A stretch of 64,000 bases of DNA, from positions 1,116,001 to 1,180,000 of the forward strand of contig NZ_JAGXTP010000001.1 in NCBI RefSeq assembly GCF_018334155.1. The letters are read 5' to 3'. Made by a program: the position numbers and the translations under genes. The notes beneath the pieces are model-generated. The model searched no databases, was not told the origin of the DNA, and saw nothing but the letters and a program-made list of their open reading frames with translations. Source of the DNA: Devosia litorisediminis (lineage in GTDB: Bacteria; Pseudomonadota; Alphaproteobacteria; Rhizobiales; Devosiaceae). Shown here in pieces: positions 44,662 to 53,619 of this stretch (position 1 is the first letter of the stretch; each line of letters starts with the position of its first letter).

Positions 44662-45315
44662 TCAGGCCATGACCTTGGCGGGGCGGCGCGCGATAAAGGC
44701 AATCATAAAGCCGAGATAAACCAAAGCGGGGACCAGCAGGGCGTTGATGCCGAGCATGGCATAGCCCAGTCCGCCGATCAGCGCCCCGATCATCAGTGAG
44801 TTCCAGACCAGCAGGTGCTGCAGCCAGCGCCAGGGTGGCGCCAGTCCGCGCAGCGCACGGGCGAAGTCCTGGCCGGCGGCAAATAGCGTACCGGTCACGA
44901 AGGTTGTGCCCAACCGCACGGAGCCGGTGGCCGGCAGAATGGCATTCTGCGCGCCCGCGCCAGCAGCCAGCACCAGCATGAACTGGGTTGCCGGAAAACC
45001 CAGCATGGCCAGCGCCAGGGTCAGCAGCACGCTCGCCAGCACCAAAGCTGTGACCGCGCCCGATCCCCAGCGGGCCCCCGCCAGCAATGCCAGCATCGAG
45101 CCAATAAAGCTGCCGATCACAAACAGCAGCACCAGCGACGCAGCGGTCGCGGCGATGGACCAGCCGCCATGAGCCAGCGCGTCACCGAGCTGGGTGGTGT
45201 TGCCACTCATAAAGGAGGTGTAGTGGCCGCCCAGTTCGATGAAACCGATCGCGTCGGCGAAGCCGGCAGCAGCAGTCAGCAACAGCCCCAGACTTAGTTG
45301 CGGGGTGGGGGTCAT
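44662..45315 (-). CDS. YoaK/DUF1275-family membrane protein
   Basis: The 217-residue protein has about six membrane helices and the DUF1275 motifs AAAGFADAIGFIELGGHYTS and FMSGNTTQLGDALAHG at the start, then GAGAQNAILPATGSVRLGTT and TGTLFAAGQDFA. The function is unknown; homologues are widespread small transporters or channels of undefined substrate. It is divergent from the 32-residue microprotein. Confidence 0.9.
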   Translation of the reverse strand: MTPTPQLSLGLLLTAAAGFADAIGFIELGGHYTSFMSGNTTQLGDALAHGGWSIAATAASLVLLFVIGSFIGSMLALLAGARWGSGAVTALVLASVLLTLALAMLGFPATQFMLVLAAGAGAQNAILPATGSVRLGTTFVTGTLFAAGQDFARALRGLAPPWRWLQHLLVWNSLMIGALIGGLGYAMLGINALLVPALVYLGFMIAFIARRPAKVMA

Positions 45316-45420
45316 CGGGCTGGCGACATGGTGGTGAGACTCGCTGAGCTGAGGGTGATCAAAGACTGGTCGCTTCGATCCCGTGCGGCAAGGGTTTTGC
45401 GGCTTGCGTGCATCTCGATG

Positions 45421-45436
45421 TTAACAGTCTGCTAAC
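45421..45436 (+). promoter_or_regulatory. Near-consensus CtrA-like box upstream of the 32-residue ORF
   Basis: TTAA-CAGTCTG-CTAAC differs by one base from TTAA-N7-TTAAC. It lies about 40 bases upstream of the -35 element of the LexA-like promoter. A single mismatch makes it only suggestive. Confidence 0.3.
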
Positions 45437-45474
45437 CAGTGACCGCCAATCCCCGCTGTTCCCGCTAGTCACAC

Positions 45475-45503
45475 TCGACAGGAACAAACATCGAACGTAT
45501 AAG
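45475..45503 (+). promoter_or_regulatory. Sigma-70 promoter with a LexA-like direct repeat in its spacer
   Basis: TCGACA (45475-45480), exactly 17 bases, and TATAAG (45498-45503) make a strong promoter. The spacer contains GAAC-N7-GAAC (45482-45485 and 45493-45496), the reverse complement of the GTTC-N7-GTTC box bound by alphaproteobacterial LexA; a third GAAC follows at 45503-45506. A repressor bound here would directly block polymerase. Confidence 0.6.
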
Positions 45504-45530
45504 AACATTATAGCAACACGGGAGACGACG

Positions 45531-45629
45531 ATGCTCACTTTCATCAAGGACTTTGCCGCATTCGTTACGCTGGGCGCCTTCACGATTGGTTCGCTCACCT
45601 GGATGGATATCATTGCCCGACTCGTGTGA
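45531..45629 (+). CDS. 32-residue predicted membrane microprotein under a LexA-like promoter
   Basis: ATG 45531 is preceded by GGGAG and starts a 33-codon ORF. The product begins MLTFIKDFAAFVTLGAFTIG and ends WMDIIARLV: a short amphipathic start, one membrane helix (about 8-25) and a short tail. It begins about 20 bases after the predicted transcription start. Size, topology and SOS-like control recall Caulobacter SidA, a 29-residue SOS-induced division inhibitor, but I see no sequence proof of homology. It is 67 bases upstream of dnaE on the same strand. Confidence 0.6.
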   Translation: MLTFIKDFAAFVTLGAFTIGSLTWMDIIARLV

Positions 45630-45651
45630 CGCTGGCTGTGGATTGCGGCAT

Positions 45652-45677
45652 CGGGGCGGTATGATAATCGCCCCGAG
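45652..45677 (+). repeat. Hairpin between the microprotein and dnaE
   Basis: TCGGGGCG and CGCCCCGA are perfect eight-base inverted arms around GTATGATAAT. No U-run follows, so it would not fully separate the microprotein from dnaE; it may trim expression or stabilise the small mRNA. Confidence 0.5.
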
Positions 45678-45696
45678 CCGGTCATAAAGGTTCACC

Positions 45697-48600
45697 ATGC
45701 ACGGCCCCGGTTTTATCCATCTCCACGTTCACTCTGCCTATTCCCTGCTTGAGGGTGCGCTGCAGCTTGAGACCATTCTCAAACTCGCGGCCGCCGATGA
45801 GCAGCCGGCGCTGGGTATTGCCGATACCGGCAATCTGTTCGGGGCGTTGGAGTTTTCCGAAAAAGCCAGCAAGAAGGGCATTCAGCCGCTGGTCGGGGTT
45901 GAACTGGCGATTGATTTTGCGGCCAGCGAAGAGCGCGTCAACGAACGCGGCCACATCGCCTGGAGCGGCAAGTCCAGCGTGGTGCTGCTGGCCCAGAGCG
46001 AGGTGGGTTTCGGCAATCTGTCGCGACTGGTTTCGCAGTCCTATATTGAAGGCGACGGGGGCACGGCGCGGGCACAACTGGACTGGCTGTCGCGGGAGCG
46101 GCTCGAGGGGCTGATCTGTCTCAGCGGCGGCCCTGAGGGGGCCATCGACATGGCCTTCGCCCAGGGGCAGGATGCCAATGCGATCAAGCGGCTGGACCGT
46201 CTGGCGGAGCTGTTTGGCGAGCGCTTCTACATCGAATTGCAGCGCCATGGCCGGGTGCAGGAAGCAGCCGTGGAGCCGCGGCTGGTGGATTACGCCTACC
46301 GCAAGGGCATTCCTCTGGTCGCCACTAATGAGCCCTTCTTCAAATCGGCCAAGGAATTTGAGGCGCATGATGCGCTGCTGGCGATAGCCGGCGGCACCGT
46401 GCTGGCCCAGACCGAGCGGCGCAAGCTGAACGATCAGTACTATTTCAAGACCCGGGCCGAGATGGAGGCGCTGTTCTCCGATCTGCCCGAGGCGCTGAAC
46501 TCCACGGTCGAGATCGCCCAGCGCGTGTCCTACCGACCGCAGACCCGCAAGCCCATCCTGCCCAAATTCGCCGCAGCGCCAGATCTGAGCGATGAAGACG
46601 CCGTGGCGGCCGAGGCCGACGCGCTGCGCGCCATGGCAGAGGAGGGGCTGCGCAACCGCCTTGAAGCCACAGGTCCGGCACCCGGCAAGACCGAGCAGGA
46701 ATACTGGGAGCGACTGGAGTTCGAACTCGACATCATCCAGTCGATGAAGTTTCCGGGCTACTTCCTGATCGTGGCCGATTTCATTCGCTGGTCAAAATCG
46801 CAGGGCATTCCGGTCGGTCCCGGCCGTGGTTCGGGTGCTGGCTCGCTGGTGGCTTATGCCACCACCATTACCGACCTTGATCCGCTGGCCTACAATCTGC
46901 TGTTCGAACGCTTCCTGAACCCAGAACGCGTTTCGATGCCCGACTTTGACATCGATTTCTGTCAGGATCGGCGCGAAGAAGTCATTCGCTACGTGCAGCG
47001 CAAATACGGCACCGAACAGGTCAGTCAGATCATCACCTTCGGTACGCTGCAGGCGCGCGCTGTGCTGCGCGACGTCGGGCGCGTGCTGCAAATGCCCTAT
47101 GGCCAGGTGGACCGCATCTGCAAGATGGTGCCCGCCAATCCGGCCGACCCCTGGTCGATCGAGCGCACCATGACCGAGGTCCCCGAATTCAAGGCGCTGA
47201 GCGAAGAAGACGAAACCGTGGCCGATCTGGTGGCCATCGGCAAGAATCTCGAAGGTCTGTTCCGCCACGCCTCGACCCACGCTGCCGGTATCATCATTGG
47301 TGACCGGCCGCTGCATGATCTGGCGCCGCTTTATCGCGATCCGCGCTCGGACATGCCGGTGTGCCAGTACAATATGAAGTGGAGCGAGGCCGCCGGCCTG
47401 GTCAAGTTCGACTTTCTGGGCCTCAAGACACTGACCACGGTGCAGTACGCGGTCAACATGGTCAATCTGGATGGCGGCAGCTTCCGGATTGAAGATATCC
47501 CGATCAACGACAAGCCGACCTACGAGCTGTATGCGCGGGGCGACACGTTTGGCGTGTTCCAGGTTGAGGGCGCTGGCATGCGTCGGGCGCTGCTCGACAT
47601 GAAGCCCGACCGGTTCGAGGACATCATCGCTATCGTGGCGTTGTATCGTCCCGGTCCAATGGACAATATTCCGCTGTTCTGTGACCGCAAGCATGGTCGC
47701 GAGGAGGTGGAATACCCGCATCCAGAGCTGTCCAAGGTGCTCGACGAGACCTATGGCATTATCGTCTATCAGGAACAGGTGATGCAGATTGCGCAGCTGC
47801 TCAGCGGTTACTCGCTGGGTGAAGCCGATATGCTGCGCCGCGCCATGGGCAAGAAGATCAAGGCTGAGATGGACGCGCAGCGCGAGCGTTTCCGCGAAGG
47901 GGCGATCAAGCACGGTCTCAAGCAGTCGCTCGCCGACACAATTTTTGACCTGCTCGCCAAGTTCGCCAATTACGGCTTCAACAAGAGCCATGCCGCAACC
48001 TACGCCCTGGTGAGCTACCAGACCGCCTATCTCAAGGCGCATTATCCGCACGAGTTCCTGGCAGCGTCGATGACGCTGGATATGGGCAATACCGATAAGC
48101 TGGCCGAGTTCCGCAGCGAAGCCAAGCGCAACAAGATCGAACTCGTACCGCCCTGCGTGAACCGCTCACAGGTGGTGTTCTCGGTCAAGGACAAGGCCAT
48201 TCTTTATGGCCTGTGCGCGGTCAAGGGCGTCGGTCGCCAGGTGGCCGAGCACATCATCGAGGTGCGTGGTGATACCCCGTTCAAGGACCTGGGTGACTTT
48301 GCTCGCCGGGTTGATCCGCGCGTGCTGTCCAAGCGGACACTGGAAACGCTGGCGAACGCCGGTGCGTTTGATGATATCGTGCCGCGGCGCGAAGTGGCCT
48401 TTGCGGCCATCGAAACCGTGATGGGCATGGCCCACACGCTGACCGCGGAGCGCAATGAAGGTCAGTGGAACATGTTCGACGCTGGCGAGCCTGAAACGCT
48501 GCGCCTGCCCGAAGGGGTGCCGAACTGGTCCACAACCGAACGTGCCGACCGTGAGCTTTCGGCCTTTGGCTTCCATCTGTCGGCCCACCCGCTCGATGCC

Positions 48601-49152
48601 TATTCCGACATGTTCGACAAGCTGCGGGTGCAGCGTTGGGGTGATTTTGAACGGGCCGTCAAGGATGGCGCCTCGGCGGGACGTCTGGCCGGGACCATTA
48701 GCGGTCGGCAGGATCGCCGGACCCGCAAGGGAACGCCGATGATGATCCTGACGCTGTCCGATCAGTCGGGCAGCTATGAAGTGATCGCGTTTTCCGAGCA
48801 GATTACCCAGTTCGGTGCCATTCTGCAGCCGGGCAAATCCGTGATCCTGCAGGTTGGCGCGGATGAGCGCGCTGAGGGCGTGAGCCTGCGGCTGCTGTCG
48901 GCCGAGCCCATTGATGGCATTGCCGAAAAGATCGACCGGCGCCTGACCGTGTTTGCTGCCAGTGCTGCGCCCCTGGGATCTATCAGTGCCCAGCTCAAGC
49001 GGGGCGGGGAGGGATCTGTCAATTTCGTGGTGATCCGCGATGGTGGTGCCCGTGAGTACGAGATCGAACTGCCCGGCACCTACCTGCTGACAACGGCCGT
49101 CGCCGGGGGGATCAAGGCGCTTGAAGGCGTGACGGATGTCCGCTTCCACTGA
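45697..49152 (+). CDS. dnaE: DNA polymerase III alpha subunit (replicative DnaE1)
   Basis: This is the catalytic subunit of the replicative polymerase. The 1151-residue protein has the N-terminal PHP domain (FIHLHVHSAYSLLEGALQLE), the palm with GPGRGSGAGSLVAYA and the catalytic aspartates in MPDFDIDFCQDRREEV, fingers and helix-hairpin-helix region (LYGLCAVKGVGRQVAEHI), and a C-terminal OB fold (AGTISGRQDRRTRKGTPMMI). Length and PHP sequence indicate DnaE1, not the shorter SOS polymerase DnaE2. Confidence 0.97.
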   Translation: MHGPGFIHLHVHSAYSLLEGALQLETILKLAAADEQPALGIADTGNLFGALEFSEKASKKGIQPLVGVELAIDFAASEERVNERGHIAWSGKSSVVLLAQSEVGFGNLSRLVSQSYIEGDGGTARAQLDWLSRERLEGLICLSGGPEGAIDMAFAQGQDANAIKRLDRLAELFGERFYIELQRHGRVQEAAVEPRLVDYAYRKGIPLVATNEPFFKSAKEFEAHDALLAIAGGTVLAQTERRKLNDQYYFKTRAEMEALFSDLPEALNSTVEIAQRVSYRPQTRKPILPKFAAAPDLSDEDAVAAEADALRAMAEEGLRNRLEATGPAPGKTEQEYWERLEFELDIIQSMKFPGYFLIVADFIRWSKSQGIPVGPGRGSGAGSLVAYATTITDLDPLAYNLLFERFLNPERVSMPDFDIDFCQDRREEVIRYVQRKYGTEQVSQIITFGTLQARAVLRDVGRVLQMPYGQVDRICKMVPANPADPWSIERTMTEVPEFKALSEEDETVADLVAIGKNLEGLFRHASTHAAGIIIGDRPLHDLAPLYRDPRSDMPVCQYNMKWSEAAGLVKFDFLGLKTLTTVQYAVNMVNLDGGSFRIEDIPINDKPTYELYARGDTFGVFQVEGAGMRRALLDMKPDRFEDIIAIVALYRPGPMDNIPLFCDRKHGREEVEYPHPELSKVLDETYGIIVYQEQVMQIAQLLSGYSLGEADMLRRAMGKKIKAEMDAQRERFREGAIKHGLKQSLADTIFDLLAKFANYGFNKSHAATYALVSYQTAYLKAHYPHEFLAASMTLDMGNTDKLAEFRSEAKRNKIELVPPCVNRSQVVFSVKDKAILYGLCAVKGVGRQVAEHIIEVRGDTPFKDLGDFARRVDPRVLSKRTLETLANAGAFDDIVPRREVAFAAIETVMGMAHTLTAERNEGQWNMFDAGEPETLRLPEGVPNWSTTERADRELSAFGFHLSAHPLDAYSDMFDKLRVQRWGDFERAVKDGASAGRLAGTISGRQDRRTRKGTPMMILTLSDQSGSYEVIAFSEQITQFGAILQPGKSVILQVGADERAEGVSLRLLSAEPIDGIAEKIDRRLTVFAASAAPLGSISAQLKRGGEGSVNFVVIRDGGAREYEIELPGTYLLTTAVAGGIKALEGVTDVRFH

Positions 49153-49515
49153 TTGAAGCGTGGTGTCTGCCGTCCTAGACGACGGTGATGTGGCTGTCAT
49201 GTCGGGTTCACTGGCTGACTGCCTTGGTGCGAACGCTTGTTGTGCGCTGATCACGACGTGTCAGTGCTTCGGGCGTTTGTCGTCTGCGTGTCGTGCGGCC
49301 CGCCGGTTTGCTTTCGCAAGGAATGGGCGTGGGGCAGGGCTTATCTCACTTGCCCTTTTTAGAGACATCGCCTATATCGCGCTTGCGTTTGACTGCGTGT
49401 CAGCGCGATTTCACACACGAGGCAGGCTTTTCGGGGAACCGAAGATCCATCCGGTGGCGGGATACCGTCGCAGCGCCTTGTGGAGGCATCAACCGGTAAA
49501 CAAGGAGCAGCCCAC
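49153..49515. other. 363-base leader/intergenic region before rpsB
   Basis: No gene is supported here. It holds small hairpins around the dnaE stop (CGCTTC/GAAGCG, 49141-49160), a weak GGGCA/TGCCC stem followed by five Ts near 49333-49360, and a promoter at 49350-49378. The remaining roughly 130-base leader has a CCGGT/ACCGG closing pair just before the ribosome site, possibly an S2 autoregulatory fold. Confidence 0.45.
49350..49378 (+). promoter_or_regulatory. Probable rpsB-tsf promoter
   Basis: TTGCCC (49350-49355), 17 bases and TATATC (49373-49378) resemble a sigma-70 promoter, giving an rpsB leader of roughly 130 bases. Confidence 0.45.
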
Positions 49516-50331
49516 ATGGCACTGCCCGATTTCTCTATGCGTCAATTGCTTGAAGCTGGCGTCCACTTTGGTCACCAGAAGCACCGCTGGAACCCCAAGA
49601 TGGAACGCTACATCTTTGGCGTTCGCAACGACATTCACATTCTCGATCTGAGTCAGACCGTGCCGGCTCTGAGCCGCGCCCTGCAGCTGATCAGCGACAC
49701 TGTTGCTGACGGTGGCCGCGTGCTGTTCGTTGGTACCAAGCGTCAGGCTGCTCCGCTGGTAGCTGATGCTGCCAAGCAGTCGGCTCAGTACTTCGTGAAC
49801 TCCCGCTGGCTCGGCGGCACGCTGACCAACTGGCAGACCATCTCGAACTCGATCGCCCGCCTGCGTACCCTGGAAGCCATGAGCGAAGACGAACTCGCTC
49901 TGCGCACCAAGAAGGAACGCCTGATGATGAGCCGCGAGCAGGAACGCCTTGAGCGTGACCTGGGCGGCATCAAGGACATGGGCAACCTGCCATCGCTGCT
50001 GTTCGTGATCGACACGAACAAGGAAGCCAATGCGATCAAGGAAGCTCGTCGTCTGGGTATCCCAGTTGTGGCTATCGTTGATACAAATTGCGATCCCGAC
50101 ACTGTCGATTATCCGATCCCGGGCAATGACGATGCGTCGCGCGCACTTGAACTCTACGTGTCGCTCGTCGCCAAGGCTGCCATTGACGGCATCGCCCGTT
50201 CGTCGTCCGACTTCGGCGCCGATCTGGGTGCTGTTGAGCAGGCTCCTGCAGAAGAACTGCCAGTTGAAGCAGCGCCTGCTGTTGAAGCTGCCGCAGAAGC
50301 ACCTGCTGCCGCTGAACCAGCCGCCAAGTAA
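49516..50331 (+). CDS. rpsB: 30S ribosomal protein S2
   Basis: S2 joins the small subunit late, near S1. From ATG 49516 (AAGGAG eight bases upstream) it has 271 residues: [60 protein letters not shown], and the [20 protein letters not shown] region. The tail is Ala/Glu/Pro-rich (about 240-271), common in alphaproteobacteria. A longer frame from 49480 is not supported. Confidence 0.97.
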   Translation: MALPDFSMRQLLEAGVHFGHQKHRWNPKMERYIFGVRNDIHILDLSQTVPALSRALQLISDTVADGGRVLFVGTKRQAAPLVADAAKQSAQYFVNSRWLGGTLTNWQTISNSIARLRTLEAMSEDELALRTKKERLMMSREQERLERDLGGIKDMGNLPSLLFVIDTNKEANAIKEARRLGIPVVAIVDTNCDPDTVDYPIPGNDDASRALELYVSLVAKAAIDGIARSSSDFGADLGAVEQAPAEELPVEAAPAVEAAAEAPAAAEPAAK

Positions 50332-50368
50332 GTTCGCTACGACGAACTCTATATTGATTTGAACCATG

Positions 50369-50389
50369 CGGCCCCCTCAGACGGGGCCG
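50369..50389 (+). terminator. Intercistronic hairpin between rpsB and tsf
   Basis: CGGCCCC (50369-50375) and GGGGCCG (50383-50389) form a perfect seven-pair stem. There is no U-run; such hairpins commonly sit between rpsB and tsf and may set their ratio. Confidence 0.45.
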
Positions 50390-50404
50390 CCAAGAGGTGA
50401 CCCC

Positions 50405-51334
50405 ATGGATATCACTGCAGGAATGGTCAAGCAGCTTCGCGACGCGACTGACGTCGGGATGATGGACTGCAAGAAGGCCCTGGTCGAAAACAATGGCGAC
50501 ATGGAAGCAGCAATCGACTGGTTGCGCACCCGTGGCTTGTCCAAGGCTGCCAAAAAGGCTGATCGTATTGCCGCCGAAGGCCTGGTCGGCATTGCCGCCG
50601 ATGGCAAGAAGGCTGCCGTTGTCGAAGTGAACTCGGAAACTGACTTTGTTGCGCGCAACGAGCAGTTCCAGACCATCGTCGACAATATTGCCAAGCTGGC
50701 GCTCGACGCTGACGGCGACGCTGCCAAGCTCGGCGAAATGCCGTTCCCAGGCGCCGGTCATTCGGTTTCTGCCGAGTTGAACGAAGCCATCGCCAAGATT
50801 GGCGAGAACATGAACCTGCGTCGCACTGAGGTTGTCTCGGTCACTGATGGCGTGGTGGAAAGCTATGTCCACAATGCCGTCAAGGCAGGCCTGGGCAAGA
50901 TCGGCATTCTGGTTGCACTGGAATCGACCGGCGACAAGGCTGCGCTGGCCACTCTGGGCAAGCAGCTGGCAATGCACATTGCAGCCACCAACCCGCTTTC
51001 GATCGATCCCGAAGACCTCGACCAGGACGTTGTGGCGCGCGAGCGCAGCATCATTCTCGAGCAGGTCAAGGAATCGGGCAAGCCCGCTGATATCGCCGAA
51101 AAGATGGTCGATGGCCGTATGCGCAAGTACTTCGAAGAAGTCACGCTGCTGGCACAGACCTTCGTGATCGATGGCGAGACCAAGGTCCGCGATGCGATCA
51201 AGAATGCCGAGAAGGATGTTGGCGCCCCGATCAAGCTGACCAAGTTCGTGCGCTATGCGCTGGGCGAGGGCATTGAGAAGGCCGAGAGTGACTTCGCTGC
51301 TGAAGTGGCTGCCACTGCCGGCGTGAAGAAGTAA
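50405..51334 (+). CDS. tsf: Elongation factor Ts
   Basis: EF-Ts exchanges GDP on EF-Tu. The 309-residue protein starts MDITAGMVKQLRDATDVGMM at ATG 50405 with GAGGTGA upstream. It has the EF-Tu-contacting TDVGMMDCKKAL motif and the VNSETDFVARNEQF strand, then two core subdomains. It follows rpsB and ends in a terminator. Confidence 0.97.
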   Translation: MDITAGMVKQLRDATDVGMMDCKKALVENNGDMEAAIDWLRTRGLSKAAKKADRIAAEGLVGIAADGKKAAVVEVNSETDFVARNEQFQTIVDNIAKLALDADGDAAKLGEMPFPGAGHSVSAELNEAIAKIGENMNLRRTEVVSVTDGVVESYVHNAVKAGLGKIGILVALESTGDKAALATLGKQLAMHIAATNPLSIDPEDLDQDVVARERSIILEQVKESGKPADIAEKMVDGRMRKYFEEVTLLAQTFVIDGETKVRDAIKNAEKDVGAPIKLTKFVRYALGEGIEKAESDFAAEVAATAGVKK

Positions 51335-51446
51335 CGCCTTTAATGATTGCGGGTGGGCCCAAGGGCCCGCTCGCCGTTCTCCCGCCTGCCTTGATTTGGC
51401 CCGGGATCGAGCACAAAACCCTGTCTAAACTTGTTTCGACTGGTGT

Positions 51447-51472
51447 AGCGCTTTCTTTTGAAGGCGCTTTTG
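51447..51472 (+). terminator. tsf terminator
   Basis: AGCGCTTTC (51447-51455) and GAAGGCGCT (51460-51468) pair over nine positions with one wobble around TTTT and are followed by TTTTG. A GGGCCC-AA-GGGCCC hairpin also lies nearer the stop (about 51355-51368). Confidence 0.65.
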
Positions 51473-51536
51473 CCTTAGTGTCTGCCGGGCCGCCGGATTC
51501 GGTGCCCCACCGCTTTTTTCCGTAAGGGGTTCGTCG

Positions 51537-52256
51537 ATGGTGCCTGCCTATAAACGCATTTTGCTCAAGGTGTCGGGTGAGGTGCTGGCCGGGGACCAGT
51601 CTTTCGGCATTGAACCCGAATTTCTCCAGTCCGTTGCCAAGCAGATCGCTGATGCCGCCAAGAACGGTTCGCAGATCGCTATTGTTATCGGTGCTGGCAA
51701 TATTTTCCGCGGTATGGCTGTTGCGGCCAATGGCACTGATCGCGTGACCGCTGACCTGATGGGCATGCTGGGCACGGTGATCAATTCACTGGCCCTGAGC
51801 AATGCCATTGCCCGCCAGGGCATCAAGTCAAAGGTGTTTTCTGCGCTGAACATGCCCTCGGTCGCCGATAGCTTCACGGCACGCGCCGCCAAGGCTGCGC
51901 TGGATGAAGGGTTTGTCGTGGTGTGTGCCGGTGGTACCGGCAATCCGTTTTTTACGACCGATACGGCAGCGGCGCTCAAGGCCATCGAACTTGACTGCGA
52001 CGTGTTGCTCAAGGGGACCAAGGTGGACGGCGTCTATTCAGCCGATCCCAAGAAGGATCCCAATGCGACCCGCTATGATACGATCAGCTATGATGACGTG
52101 ATCGGTCAGAATTTGAAGGTTATGGACACAGCCGCATTCGCGCTTGCTCGTGATAATGGCTTGCCGATAATCGTGTATGCGCTTGACGACGAAGCCGGTC
52201 TGGCCGGTGTGCTGGCGGGGACTACCCGCTCTACGCGCGTTGGCTTGCCGCTCTAG
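51537..52256 (+). CDS. pyrH: Uridylate kinase
   Basis: PyrH phosphorylates UMP for pyrimidine nucleotide supply. The 239-residue protein has the amino-acid-kinase fold motifs [35 protein letters not shown], and [20 protein letters not shown], then [20 protein letters not shown]. It opens the pyrH-frr-uppS-cdsA-rseP block. Confidence 0.97.
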   Translation: MVPAYKRILLKVSGEVLAGDQSFGIEPEFLQSVAKQIADAAKNGSQIAIVIGAGNIFRGMAVAANGTDRVTADLMGMLGTVINSLALSNAIARQGIKSKVFSALNMPSVADSFTARAAKAALDEGFVVVCAGGTGNPFFTTDTAAALKAIELDCDVLLKGTKVDGVYSADPKKDPNATRYDTISYDDVIGQNLKVMDTAAFALARDNGLPIIVYALDDEAGLAGVLAGTTRSTRVGLPL

Positions 52257-52273
52257 ACTGGAAGGACGGAAGA

Positions 52274-52828
52274 ATGGCCTATAACCTGGACGACCTCAAA
52301 ACCCGCATGCAGAAGTCGATTGCATCACTGCGCGACGAACTGGCTGGTTTGCGAACCGGACGGGCAAGCGCCAGTCTGCTCGAGCCCGTGACTGTTGAAG
52401 CCTATGGTTCGCGCATGCCGCTCAATCAGGTGGCGACCGTTACCGTGCCAGAGGCCCGCATGCTCAGCGTGCAGGTCTGGGATCGTGGTATGGCCAATGC
52501 CGTTGAAAAGGCAATCCGCGATAGCGGTCTGGGTCTGAACCCGATGGGCGAGGGGCAGATCATTCGCGTGCCGCTGCCCGAACTCAACGAAGAGCGCCGG
52601 CGCGATCTGACCAAGGTTGCCCATACCTATGCTGAAGCTGCCCGTGTTGCGGTGCGCCATATTCGCCGTGACGGCATGGACGCGCTCAAGAAGGCCGAAA
52701 AGGATGGCGATCTGGGTCAGGACGAGGCACGCTCGCAGTCCGATCTGGTACAGAAGGCCACCGATGCTGCTGTCGCTGATATCGATCAGGTCGTGGCAGC
52801 AAAAGAAGCGGAAATCATGCAGGTTTGA
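52274..52828 (+). CDS. frr: Ribosome recycling factor
   Basis: RRF splits post-termination ribosomes with EF-G. The 184-residue protein has [40 protein letters not shown] and [20 protein letters not shown] plus the long charged helices of domain I. The length is normal. It is 17 bases after pyrH. Confidence 0.97.
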   Translation: MAYNLDDLKTRMQKSIASLRDELAGLRTGRASASLLEPVTVEAYGSRMPLNQVATVTVPEARMLSVQVWDRGMANAVEKAIRDSGLGLNPMGEGQIIRVPLPELNEERRRDLTKVAHTYAEAARVAVRHIRRDGMDALKKAEKDGDLGQDEARSQSDLVQKATDAAVADIDQVVAAKEAEIMQV

Positions 52829-52857
52829 CGCAAACCCGCTGCGCTGGGAGGGCGTAG

Positions 52858-53619
52858 ATGTCTATTGATCCAGCCATCGTCGCCGAACCGGTGCAGCGGT
52901 CGCCTTTGCGCGTGCCGCAGCATCTCGGCGTCATCATGGATGGCAATGGGCGTTGGGCAACGGCGCGGGGCAAGCGCCGAACCGAAGGCCATGTCGAAGG
53001 GGTCAAATCCCTGCGCAAGATGGTCGAGCTGTGCATCACCTATGGCGTGGGACATCTGACGGTGTTCAGTTTCTCGTCGGAGAACTGGAGCCGGCCGCGC
53101 GAAGAAGTATCCTTCATCTTCAATCTGCTGCGGCGCTTTGTTGCCTCGGATCTGCAGCGACTGATCCGCAACAATGTCCAGGTGCGGATCATTGGCAGCC
53201 GGGATGGCCTTGAGCCCTCTTTGGTGCGCCTGATTGAGGACGTCGAAGCCAAGACAGCCGGCAATACCGGGCTGGTTCTGGTGGTCGCCTTCAATTATGG
53301 CGGCAAGGCCGAAATTGCCGAAGCAACACGACGCATCGCCCGCGAAGTGGCGGCCGGCCGGTTGTCTGCCGATGATATCGACGAGACCACCATCGAGGCG
53401 GCGCTTTATACGGCTGGTTTGCCCGATCCCGATTTGATCATCCGGACCAGCGGCGAACAGCGCATTTCCAATTTCCTGTTGTGGCAGGCGGCATATGCCG
53501 AGTTTGTCTTTGTGGATGAGCATTGGCCTGATTTTGATGAAGCCAGCTTTGTGCGGGTGCTCGAGACTTTCTCGCAGCGTGACCGGCGGTATGGCGGCAT
53601 CGGGACGGAGCAGTCTTGA
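52858..53619 (+). CDS. uppS: Undecaprenyl diphosphate synthase
   Basis: UppS makes the C55 lipid carrier for peptidoglycan and O-antigen. The 253-residue cis-prenyltransferase has HLGVIMDGNGRWATARG with catalytic D28, TVFSFSSENWSRPREEV, and the C-terminal PDPDLIIRTSGEQRISNFLL. GGGAGG precedes the ATG. It overlaps cdsA by four bases (TTGA). Confidence 0.96.
   Translation: MSIDPAIVAEPVQRSPLRVPQHLGVIMDGNGRWATARGKRRTEGHVEGVKSLRKMVELCITYGVGHLTVFSFSSENWSRPREEVSFIFNLLRRFVASDLQRLIRNNVQVRIIGSRDGLEPSLVRLIEDVEAKTAGNTGLVLVVAFNYGGKAEIAEATRRIAREVAAGRLSADDIDETTIEAALYTAGLPDPDLIIRTSGEQRISNFLLWQAAYAEFVFVDEHWPDFDEASFVRVLETFSQRDRRYGGIGTEQS

Noticed and set aside
46792..48051. 419-codon minus-strand frame
   Set aside because: Antisense to dnaE, with no recognisable domains.
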